In this document: positions 25,631-33,335 of the stretch, piece after piece
Layout: the number at the start of each line of letters is the position of its first letter
Numbering within the stretch: position 1 is the first letter of the stretch
Source: JAJDYQ01 sp963662865
GTDB taxonomy: Bacteria; Pseudomonadota; Gammaproteobacteria; JAJDYQ01
NCBI GenBank assembly: GCA_963662865.1
Contig: OY759969.1
Location: 186,001-250,000 of the forward strand
Direction: 5' to 3'
DNA: 64,000 nt
The notes under the pieces: model-generated
Told to the model about the DNA's origin: nothing
The model's database searches: none
What the model saw: the letters and a program-made list of their open reading frames with translations, nothing else
Made by a program: the position numbers and the translations under genes

Positions 25631-27114
25631 GCCAGCATTTTGGTATTTTGCTGGTAGTGTTACCGCTACTGGCGGCACCGGTTACAGCCCTGCTGCCTAA
25701 CGGGCGTTCATCCTGGGCTGTGGTTATGGCGGTCATGACCTTATGTCTGCTCATGTCGCTGAGTATCCTGGGCGATGTAATCAACGGTCATCTGATTCAT
25801 TATGAGCTCGGTGGCTGGGCGCCACCATGGGGGATTGCCTATGAGATTGACGGCCTTAACGCGCTGATGGCCGTTATCATCAATATGATTGGCACTCTGG
25901 TTACAATTTATGCTTGGTATAGTGTTCCCGCTGATATTCCCGAAAGCAAACAGCCCCATTTCTATGCGGCCTATTTGTTATGTTTTCTTGGCCTGCTTGG
26001 CATGTGCATGACCGGCGATATCTTTAATGTGTTTGTGTTTCTGGAAATATCTTCATTATCCACTTATGCGCTGGTAAGCATGGGACGTAATCGCCGGGCG
26101 CTCACGGCCTCATTTCAGTACCTGATTCTGGGCACTATCGGCGCGACCTTTTTTCTAATTGGTATCGGTCTGGCCTATGCCGCGACCGGCAGTCTGAACA
26201 TGGCGGACCTGGCCATTAGATTATCCGAATCAGCTCATACGCAAACCATCCATACCGCACTCGGCTTTATCTTTATCGGCATGGCCCTAAAAGCCGCGAT
26301 GTTCCCACTGCATCAATGGCTGCCCCGAGCTTACACTTATGCACCTGTCATGGTGTCGGTTTTCCTTGCCGGTACGGCAACCAAGGTGGCAGTCTATGTC
26401 ATTGCCCGCTCGGTATTTACCGTATTCACACCGGAATATTCCCTGCAGACGCTATTGAATGAATTGCTCATCGTATTTGGCGCCATCGCCGTCATCCACG
26501 GTGCCGCCCGGTCAATTCGTCAGACCTCTGTCAAACCGCTGCTGGCCTGGTCCAGTCTGTCACAGATCGGTTATTTCATGATTGGTATCGGTCTGTTATC
26601 GGCAACGGGCCTGATGGCAACCATGATTCATATGTTTAACCACGCGCTAATCAAGTCGGCATTGTTTATGGCGGCAGGCATTTGGTTATATCAAACCGGC
26701 AGCCTGCGCATTTCTTCGTTGGGCGGTATGGGTAAGCGTATGCCGCTGACGTTTATGGCCACTGTGATTGCCGGGCTGAGCCTGATCGGCGTACCCGGCA
26801 CAGTTGGATTTGTCAGCAAGTGGTATCTGGTGCTGGCGGCGGTCGAACAGCAGGCCTGGGGGATTGTCGCGGTTATCGTCCTGGGTTCGGTGATGGCGAT
26901 TATCTATGTCTGGAAACTGATCGAAACGCTTTATTTCCAACCTGTGGCTATGGAACCTGCGCAGCATAACGCCAGACACATTGAACGCACCCCGGCATTA
27001 ATCCTGCCGACGTGGATACTGGCGATTGCCTGCATTTATCTGGGGCTGGATACCGAGGTATCCGTTGGTGCGGCCGAAGCGGCTGTGAATAGTCTGGGAT
27101 TGGCAAGGCCATGA
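25624..27114 (+). CDS. mnhD: Na+/H+ antiporter large subunit, MrpD/NuoL-like (first of three)
   Basis: 496-aa polytopic membrane protein of the proton-conducting NuoL/M/N-MrpA/D family. Key charged residues of the ion path are present: Glu in NVFVFLEISSLSTYALVSMG (about residue 140), Lys in LGFIFIGMALKAAMFPLHQWLPRAYTYAP (about 220), and His/Lys in MIHMFNHALIKSALFMAAG (about 330). The GTVGFVSKWYLV motif follows. This is the most typical MrpD of the three large subunits. Confidence 0.93.
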   Translation: MVGQHFGILLVVLPLLAAPVTALLPNGRSSWAVVMAVMTLCLLMSLSILGDVINGHLIHYELGGWAPPWGIAYEIDGLNALMAVIINMIGTLVTIYAWYSVPADIPESKQPHFYAAYLLCFLGLLGMCMTGDIFNVFVFLEISSLSTYALVSMGRNRRALTASFQYLILGTIGATFFLIGIGLAYAATGSLNMADLAIRLSESAHTQTIHTALGFIFIGMALKAAMFPLHQWLPRAYTYAPVMVSVFLAGTATKVAVYVIARSVFTVFTPEYSLQTLLNELLIVFGAIAVIHGAARSIRQTSVKPLLAWSSLSQIGYFMIGIGLLSATGLMATMIHMFNHALIKSALFMAAGIWLYQTGSLRISSLGGMGKRMPLTFMATVIAGLSLIGVPGTVGFVSKWYLVLAAVEQQAWGIVAVIVLGSVMAIIYVWKLIETLYFQPVAMEPAQHNARHIERTPALILPTWILAIACIYLGLDTEVSVGAAEAAVNSLGLARP

Positions 27115-28568
27115 ATATCGCAGACTACGTCATGTGGGCTATGCTGGTACCGCTGATCGGTGCCGTCATCATCAGTCGGTTAGGACGCTGGCCGAATATA
27201 CGGGAAGCGGTCACGCTGATTACCGCCACGATTCTGATTGGCGTAGTTTACCGGACATATCATAATTTACAGGCCGGTGAAACCGGAAAACTGATACTGG
27301 CTGAACCAGTGCCGGGATTGACCATAGCCTTTTCCGTCGAACCTCTGGGTATGTTGTTTGCCGTGGTTGCCAGTCTCCTGTGGCTGGTGACAAGTATTTA
27401 TGCCATTGGCTATATGCGCGGCCATCATGAGAAAAATCAGACTCGCTTTTTTACCACCTTTGCCGTCGCCATTGCGGCCACCATGGGCATTATCTTTTCC
27501 GACAACCTGCTGACGCTGTTTTTATTTTACGAACTCCTGACCATATCCACCTATCCGCTTGTCGTGCATTCCGGAACTGCCAGGGCACGTCGCAGTGGGC
27601 GGGTCTATCTCGGCATTCTCATGGGGACATCCATCGCCCTGATGTTACCGGCAATTATCGTGATCTGGTCGCAGGTCGGCACGCTGGATTTTACTGCAAA
27701 AGGCGTTATGGCAGGCAAGGTCTCCCCGGCATGGGCAATGCCGTTATACCTGCTGTTTATCCTTGGTATCGGTAAAGCGGCCGTCATGCCGCTCCATAAG
27801 TGGCTGCCGGCTGCGATGGTGGCACCAACACCGGTCAGTGCCCTGCTGCATGCCGTGGCCGTCGTAAAAGCTGGTGTCTTTAGTATTCTGAAAGTCACCA
27901 TCTATATATTCGGTCCTGACTTTATTACGTCAACCGGTGCCGGCCTATGGATCATCTGGTTACCGACCATAACTATTTTACTGGCATCGTTTATTGCCAT
28001 GACACGTGACAATCTGAAAGAACGTTTGGCTTACTCCACCATCGGCCAGTTGAGTTACATTGTTCTTGGTGCTGTGCTTGCCAATCAGATGGGATTACTC
28101 GGCGGTTCTCTGCATATTGCCATGCATGCATTCGCCAAGATCACGCTCTTCTTCGTCGCCGGCGCAATCCTTGTCGCCACGCATAAAACACAGGTTTCTC
28201 AATTAAACGGACTGGGACGACAAATGCCGTTTACATTTATTTTCTTCGCAGTTGGTTCGGCCAGCATTATCGGCTTACCGCCTTTTGGCGGGATGTGGAG
28301 CAAATGGTATCTGGCGCTGGGCGCGGTGGATGCCGGTCAATGGGCCATGCTGACAGTATTAATGATTAGCTCGTTGTTAAATATAGTTTACCTGCTGGAA
28401 ATTCCTGCCAGGGCATTTTTTCCGACCATGAACAGCAAAATCTGCGGAGGCATTAAAGAAGCCCCGGTTACCTGTCTGATCGGCATGTTGATACCGTCAT
28501 TGATCTGTATTTACCTGTTTTTTAACCCCGAGCCTTTTTATTCTCTTGCTCAACTGGCGACCCGATAG
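27111..28568 (+). CDS. Proton antiporter-like large membrane subunit (second of three)
   Basis: 485-aa NuoL/MrpD-family protein. The ion-path residues are Glu in LTLFLFYELLTISTYPLVV (about residue 140), Lys in FILGIGKAAVMPLHKWLPAAM (about 225), followed by PTPVSALLHAVAVVKAGVF and Lys in HIAMHAFAKITLFFVAG. The family motif PPFGGMWSKWYLALGA is present. It overlaps the previous gene by 4 bases. It may be a proton pump module equivalent to MrpA's N-terminal part or an additional antiporter subunit. Confidence 0.9.
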   Translation: MNIADYVMWAMLVPLIGAVIISRLGRWPNIREAVTLITATILIGVVYRTYHNLQAGETGKLILAEPVPGLTIAFSVEPLGMLFAVVASLLWLVTSIYAIGYMRGHHEKNQTRFFTTFAVAIAATMGIIFSDNLLTLFLFYELLTISTYPLVVHSGTARARRSGRVYLGILMGTSIALMLPAIIVIWSQVGTLDFTAKGVMAGKVSPAWAMPLYLLFILGIGKAAVMPLHKWLPAAMVAPTPVSALLHAVAVVKAGVFSILKVTIYIFGPDFITSTGAGLWIIWLPTITILLASFIAMTRDNLKERLAYSTIGQLSYIVLGAVLANQMGLLGGSLHIAMHAFAKITLFFVAGAILVATHKTQVSQLNGLGRQMPFTFIFFAVGSASIIGLPPFGGMWSKWYLALGAVDAGQWAMLTVLMISSLLNIVYLLEIPARAFFPTMNSKICGGIKEAPVTCLIGMLIPSLICIYLFFNPEPFYSLAQLATR

Positions 28569-28576
28569 GAGGCGTG

Positions 28577-28843
28577 ATGGATAAACATTCATCGGATAAA
28601 AAAAGATATTTTTTCGATAAGTCGGAAAACGTGGAAAAGCTGCTCAAGGTTTTTTACGTGGTATGTGGCCTGTTGTTCATTTTGGACTTTGTCATCCACC
28701 GGCATATTAGTACGAACTGGGAAAAACTACCGGGTTTTTACGCCCTCTATGGCTTCGTGGCCTTCGTCGTACTGGTGGTGATTTCACATCTCCTGCGCAG
28801 GTTGTTAATGAGAAAGGAAGATTATTACGATGTGGATGAATAA
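28577..28843 (+). CDS. Small conserved membrane protein of the Mrp-type operon
   Basis: 88 aa with two membrane helices (VFYVVCGLLFILDFVI and YALYGFVAFVVLVVISHLLRRLL), charged N-terminus (DKHSSDKKRYFFDKSENVEKLL) and acidic C-terminus. I recognise no named family, but its position, coupled to both neighbours (starts 8 bases after the previous stop, overlaps the next gene by 14), points to a structural subunit of the complex. The start at 28577 has AGGAGG five bases upstream. Confidence 0.75.
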   Translation: MDKHSSDKKRYFFDKSENVEKLLKVFYVVCGLLFILDFVIHRHISTNWEKLPGFYALYGFVAFVVLVVISHLLRRLLMRKEDYYDVDE

Positions 28844-30503
28844 TCTGCCACCGTTTATTCCTTTCTTTCTGGCCGCGTTGCTGGCGCTGATAACGCGCAG
28901 GCATCTGCGCAGTGCGCTGATGCTGGCTGCGCCTCTGCTGGGTGGCCTGCACCTGTGGCTGGATGTGCCCGAAGGCGTACTACTTAGTGTGTCATTGCTT
29001 GAATTCGATCTTACCCTGATGCGCAGCGACCGCCTGAGTCTGATATTCGGTTACATATTTCACATTGCTGCCTTTGTTCTGGTGCTTTATACGCTGCACC
29101 TGAAAGATACCATGCAACACGTTGCCGGACTGATCTACGCAGGCAGCGCGATGGGGGCTGTATTCGCGGGCGATTTGATCACGTTGTTCATTTTCTGGGA
29201 ATTACTGGTCATCAGTTCCGTCTTTCTGATCTGGGCCAGACGCAGCGTTCGTGCTACTCGGGCGGGTATGCGCTATCTGGTTTTTCAGGTCTCCTCCGGC
29301 GTACTGTTACTGGCCGGTACGCTGATTCACTACCGTTACACGGGCTCACTGGAATTCAACTTTATCGGTATCGAAAGCCCGGGCGGCTGGTTAATCCTGC
29401 TGGCCTTCGGTATCAAGTGCGCCTTTCCGTTTCTGCATAACTGGCTGACCGACGCCTACCCGGAATCTACCCCAACAGGGGCTGCTGTTTTATCCGTATT
29501 CACCACCAAGGTTGCGGTCTATACGCTGGCGCGGGGATTTCCCGGAACGGACATTCTGATTTACATCGGTGCAGTCATGACCTGTTTTCCGATCTTCTAT
29601 GCCGTGATCGAAAATGACCTGCGAAGGGTATTGAGCTATAGCCTGATCAATCAGCTTGGCTTTATGGTCACCGGTATTGGTCTTGGCACGGCGCTGGCGC
29701 TGAACGGCGCGGTCGCACATGCCTTCTCGCATATCCTGTATAAATCACTGCTGTTCATGTCGATGGGCGCGGTCCTGTACCGGGTTGGCAATGTCTATGC
29801 CTCTGATCTGGGGGGGCTGTACAAGACCATGCCGAAAACCACCGTGCTCTGTATTATCGGCGCAGCCTCGATCTCGGCGCTTCCATTGTTCAGCGGTTTT
29901 GTCAGCAAGTCCTTTGTGATGACCGCGCTACTTGAAGAAGGGCATCAATATATCTGGCTGGCGTTGTTGTTCGCTTCTGCCGGTGTGCTCCACCACGCCG
30001 GTATCAAGGTTCCATACTTTGCCTTCTTTGCACATGATTCCGGTATCCGCACTCGGGAAGCGCCAACAAATATGATTGTTGCGATGTTTATTGCCGCCAC
30101 ACTGTGCATCCTGATCGGCGTCTTTCCGCAATACCTTTACGCATTGTTGCCGTGGGATGTTGACTACTGGCCGTATGACATCACGCATGTCGTTGCGCAA
30201 TTACAGCTCCTGTTCTTCGCGGCACTGGCGTTTATCTGGATGGAGAAAAGACACTATGCCCCTGCGGAACTGCACGCTGTGAATATCGATGCTGAATGGC
30301 TTTACCGTAAGGCGTTACCGGTAATCGCCAACGGCACCCGAAACATCGCAGCACGGACTTATGCAGCCGCACGTCTGCCATTGACCATCCTGAGCCGGAT
30401 ACCGGTGAATACACGAGACGTTGAGGGATGGTTGACCGGTAACCTGACGGAGAGGTTGTTGGTGTTGCTGACCATATTTATTGTTGTCGGGCTTTGGGTC
30501 TAG
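28830..30503 (+). CDS. Proton antiporter-like large membrane subunit (third of three)
   Basis: 557-aa NuoL/MrpD-family protein, longer at the C-terminus than the other two. It keeps Glu in LITLFIFWELLVISSVFLIWAR (about residue 120), Lys in LLAFGIKCAFPFLHNWLTDAYPESTPTGAAVLSVFTTKVAVY, and His/Lys in HAFSHILYKSLLFMSMGA. The PLFSGFVSKSFV segment is present. The last 90 residues add an amphipathic stretch and a final hydrophobic helix (LLVLLTIFIVVGLWV), a little like the lateral helix tail of NuoL. Last gene of the operon; a hairpin follows. Confidence 0.9.
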   Translation: MWMNNLPPFIPFFLAALLALITRRHLRSALMLAAPLLGGLHLWLDVPEGVLLSVSLLEFDLTLMRSDRLSLIFGYIFHIAAFVLVLYTLHLKDTMQHVAGLIYAGSAMGAVFAGDLITLFIFWELLVISSVFLIWARRSVRATRAGMRYLVFQVSSGVLLLAGTLIHYRYTGSLEFNFIGIESPGGWLILLAFGIKCAFPFLHNWLTDAYPESTPTGAAVLSVFTTKVAVYTLARGFPGTDILIYIGAVMTCFPIFYAVIENDLRRVLSYSLINQLGFMVTGIGLGTALALNGAVAHAFSHILYKSLLFMSMGAVLYRVGNVYASDLGGLYKTMPKTTVLCIIGAASISALPLFSGFVSKSFVMTALLEEGHQYIWLALLFASAGVLHHAGIKVPYFAFFAHDSGIRTREAPTNMIVAMFIAATLCILIGVFPQYLYALLPWDVDYWPYDITHVVAQLQLLFFAALAFIWMEKRHYAPAELHAVNIDAEWLYRKALPVIANGTRNIAARTYAAARLPLTILSRIPVNTRDVEGWLTGNLTERLLVLLTIFIVVGLWV

Positions 30504-30525
30504 GCCGGCGAAATCTGTGCTTTAA

Positions 30526-30559
30526 TTAAGGAAACCCTGGCTGATCAGAGTTTCCTTAA
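30526..30559. terminator. Hairpin after the Mrp-type operon (palindromic repeat, copy 2)
   Basis: TTAAGGAAAC at 30526-30535 pairs perfectly with GTTTCCTTAA at 30550-30559, and CTG/CAG extends the stem across one mismatch to a 6-base loop. It lies between the antiporter operon and the convergent epmA, so it may terminate both. It resembles the palindromes at 2222 and 39143. Confidence 0.6.
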
Positions 30560-30644
30560 CAGGTTACGCACGAAAAAGAATGGATGCAAAAGAAGCGGCT
30601 CCCAATGGCTGGGTGTAGCGACTTCCGATTTTCAGGGCCCGTTG

Positions 30645-31595
30645 CTACTCCTGCCAGCCAAACACCATGGTCTCTCGAATAGAATGTACGCCGCTCTTCC
30701 ACAGCAACAAACGATCCAACCCTAAAGCCACACCTGACGTTTCAGGAACTCCATGCTCCAATGCCATGAGAAATTGTTCATCAATGGGAATAGGTTCCTG
30801 CCCATATAAACGACGCAGTTCATTGTCTTTTTCAAAACGCTGACGCTGTTCTTCGGCATCCGTCAATTCTTCAAAACCGTTTGCAATCTCTATCCCGTCA
30901 ACATACAGCTCAAATCGTCGAGCAATCCTGGGATCCTCCGGATTCATCTTCGCCAGTGCCGCCTGACCGGCCGGGTAATCCTTAATAAAACACAGCCCTT
31001 TCATTTGCGGCTGTATCACCATTGATAAGACCCAGTCGAGCGCAGTATGCCAACTGTCTTTTTCATCTATTGGATGTTCATGGCCGGCCGCGTTACACCA
31101 TGATAACAATGCGGCCTTATCTTCTTCCAGCGGGTCAATGCCAGTGTATTTAACAAACAGGTCCTGATAGCTGACAATTTCAATGTCCTGAGCCGTCGGG
31201 CCCGGTCCACATAACTGAGCTAACAAGCCGGAGACTTCTTGAATCAACTGGAACTGGTCAAACCCGGGCCGATACCATTCCAGCAGGGTAAATTCAGGAT
31301 TATGCAATCTGCCCGGCCCGTCATCGCGAAACACCCGGCTGATTTGATAGATTGGCCCGCTACCTGCCGCCAGCAGGCGCTTCATATAGAATTCAGGAGA
31401 GGTCTGTAAATAATAATCCCGATGTCGAAAACGGCTTTTAAGGCTCTCGATATGAGGGTCGGTGACAGTGGTCGGAGCCAGTATTGGCGTTCCAACCTCC
31501 AACACACCGCGTGCATCAAAAAACGCCCGGATTTGTTTAAGCCACACCGCCCGCATACGCAGCATGGCAATAGATGCGTCAGGACGCCAGTTCAT
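30645..31595 (-). CDS. epmA: EF-P beta-lysylation protein A (EF-P-(R)-beta-lysine ligase)
   Basis: 316-aa class II lysyl-tRNA synthetase paralogue without the anticodon-binding domain; it attaches (R)-beta-lysine to EF-P. Class II motif 2 is seen in YQISRVFRDDGPGRLHNPEFTLLEWYRPG and motif 3 in SGVALGLDRLLLWKSG. Length fits EpmA/GenX. It lies 17 bases downstream of efp on the same strand, so both are co-transcribed, and epmB is divergent. Confidence 0.95.
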   Translation of the reverse strand: MNWRPDASIAMLRMRAVWLKQIRAFFDARGVLEVGTPILAPTTVTDPHIESLKSRFRHRDYYLQTSPEFYMKRLLAAGSGPIYQISRVFRDDGPGRLHNPEFTLLEWYRPGFDQFQLIQEVSGLLAQLCGPGPTAQDIEIVSYQDLFVKYTGIDPLEEDKAALLSWCNAAGHEHPIDEKDSWHTALDWVLSMVIQPQMKGLCFIKDYPAGQAALAKMNPEDPRIARRFELYVDGIEIANGFEELTDAEEQRQRFEKDNELRRLYGQEPIPIDEQFLMALEHGVPETSGVALGLDRLLLWKSGVHSIRETMVFGWQE

Positions 31596-31612
31596 CCCGG
31601 ATATTTGAATGA

Positions 31613-32185
31613 CTATTCGTCTTTAGCCCGGGAGACATATTCTCCGGTACGGGTGTCAATTTTCAATACGTCACCAATTTCGATGAAGAGAGGCACGCGA
31701 ACCATCGCTCCTGTTTCAAGGGTTGCGGGTTTTACACCACCCTGGGCGGTATCACCACGCACGCCAGGTTCAGTTTCGGCCACAGTCAAATGGACGAAGT
31801 TAGGTGGCTCAATACCGATAGGAGAACCATTCCACAAAATCACTTTGCAAACATCCTGCTCTTTCAGCCATTGTGTCTGATCACCTACTGCCATCTCGTC
31901 TGCCTGCACCTGTTCATATGTCGTCTCGTCCATGAAGTGCCAGTATTCACCATCATGGTAGAGATACTGCATATTGGTATCCATTACATCCGCGGCCTCG
32001 ACTTTTTCTCCTGATTTGAAGGTCTTGTCGATCACACGGCCCGTTTTCAGATTCCTGACCTTTACACGATTGAAAGCCTGACCTTTGCCGGGCTTGACAA
32101 ATTCATTTTCAATGATGTTATAGGGATCGCCGTCAAGCATGATTTTAAGGCCAGACTTGAATTCGTTTGTGCTGTAAAATGCCAT
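31613..32185 (-). CDS. efp: Translation elongation factor P
   Basis: 190-aa EF-P with the three expected beta-barrel domains. Lys34 in FVKPGKGQAF is in the same place as the modified lysine of E. coli EF-P, consistent with beta-lysylation by the adjacent EpmA/EpmB. It relieves ribosome stalling at polyproline stretches. Ends with the usual domain III segment FIEIGDVLKIDTRTGEYVSR. Confidence 0.97.
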   Translation of the reverse strand: MAFYSTNEFKSGLKIMLDGDPYNIIENEFVKPGKGQAFNRVKVRNLKTGRVIDKTFKSGEKVEAADVMDTNMQYLYHDGEYWHFMDETTYEQVQADEMAVGDQTQWLKEQDVCKVILWNGSPIGIEPPNFVHLTVAETEPGVRGDTAQGGVKPATLETGAMVRVPLFIEIGDVLKIDTRTGEYVSRAKDE

Positions 32186-32229
32186 TTTTCCCCTCTGGTA
32201 ATATAAGCAGGAACCGCTTCAAACCGCGC

Positions 32230-33231
32230 ATGATACCTCGAACTCGTTCTCAGGACACTGATTGGAAATCAGCTCTGCGTCAGGCAGTAATTCACCCGGA
32301 GATTCTTCTGGAACTTGTGGCACTACCCAAGTCACTATGGCTTGATAATGCCAGGCAGGCTAGCCGGACTTTCCCGCTCAAGGTCCCCGCAGGATACATA
32401 CAACGAATGGAAAAGGGTAACCCGCGGGATCCTCTGTTGCTACAGGTTTTGCCTTTAGGGGAGGAACTGGATTCCGTAGTCGGATACACCCCGGACCCCG
32501 TTGGTGATCTTGACGCAGCCTGCGAACCAGGATTGCTTCATAAGTATCACGGCAGGGCATTAATGATTACCACGGGAGCCTGCGCAATACATTGTCGGTA
32601 TTGCTTCCGGCGCCATTTTCCATACTCGGACTCGCACACAGGAGGACATAATCTGCAATCTGCTCTGGATTATTTAAGATCTCATGAAGAAATTGATGAA
32701 GTCATTCTCAGCGGAGGCGATCCTTTGATGCACGACGACAGTATTATTGGCAAACTACTGTCACAATTAAAAAAAATACCGCAAATTCGACGAATACGCA
32801 TCCATTCCCGGTTGCCCATAGTGCTGCCTGAGCGAATCAATGAGACTTTTTTAAGAACTCTGGAACCTTATAGCGACATGCTCGTCATGGTGATTCACTG
32901 TAACCATGCACAGGAACTCAATAGTACGGTAGCGGAGGCTGTCAACAAACTGCATCGAACAGGCATACGACTTTTTAATCAAACAGTGCTGCTAAAAAAT
33001 ATCAATAACAATACATCAGTTTTATGCCATCTATCGAACAAGCTCTTCGATCTGCACGTGCAACCCTATTACCTCCATGTGCTGGACAAAGTTGTCGGGG
33101 CTTCTCATTTTGATATTCCGCAAACAGAAGCTATCTCTCTGCACCACAGCATTAAAAACCAGCTCCCGGGTTACTTAACCCCCAAACTTGTCAGGGAAAT
33201 CTCCGGAGAGGCGTCTAAAATCTGGATTTAG
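32230..33231 (+). CDS. epmB: EF-P beta-lysylation protein B (lysine 2,3-aminomutase-like radical SAM enzyme)
   Basis: 333-aa radical SAM enzyme that makes (R)-beta-lysine for EpmA. The iron-sulfur motif CAIHCRYCFRRHFPY is visible at about residue 118, and ILSGGDPLMHDD follows; PLP-binding is expected near the C-terminus. I chose the ATG at 32230, 45 bases from the divergent efp start; a longer frame from 32167 would overlap efp. It completes the EF-P modification set here. Confidence 0.93.
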   Translation: MIPRTRSQDTDWKSALRQAVIHPEILLELVALPKSLWLDNARQASRTFPLKVPAGYIQRMEKGNPRDPLLLQVLPLGEELDSVVGYTPDPVGDLDAACEPGLLHKYHGRALMITTGACAIHCRYCFRRHFPYSDSHTGGHNLQSALDYLRSHEEIDEVILSGGDPLMHDDSIIGKLLSQLKKIPQIRRIRIHSRLPIVLPERINETFLRTLEPYSDMLVMVIHCNHAQELNSTVAEAVNKLHRTGIRLFNQTVLLKNINNNTSVLCHLSNKLFDLHVQPYYLHVLDKVVGASHFDIPQTEAISLHHSIKNQLPGYLTPKLVREISGEASKIWI

Positions 33232-33335
33232 CCTCTATCGATTGAGAATCTGTTATTGTCCCTTAACGCAAAACACAAGAGAATGTCCCGACCAGATAAG
33301 AATGACCTGCACATGTTTTACATTTATCTCCAAAC

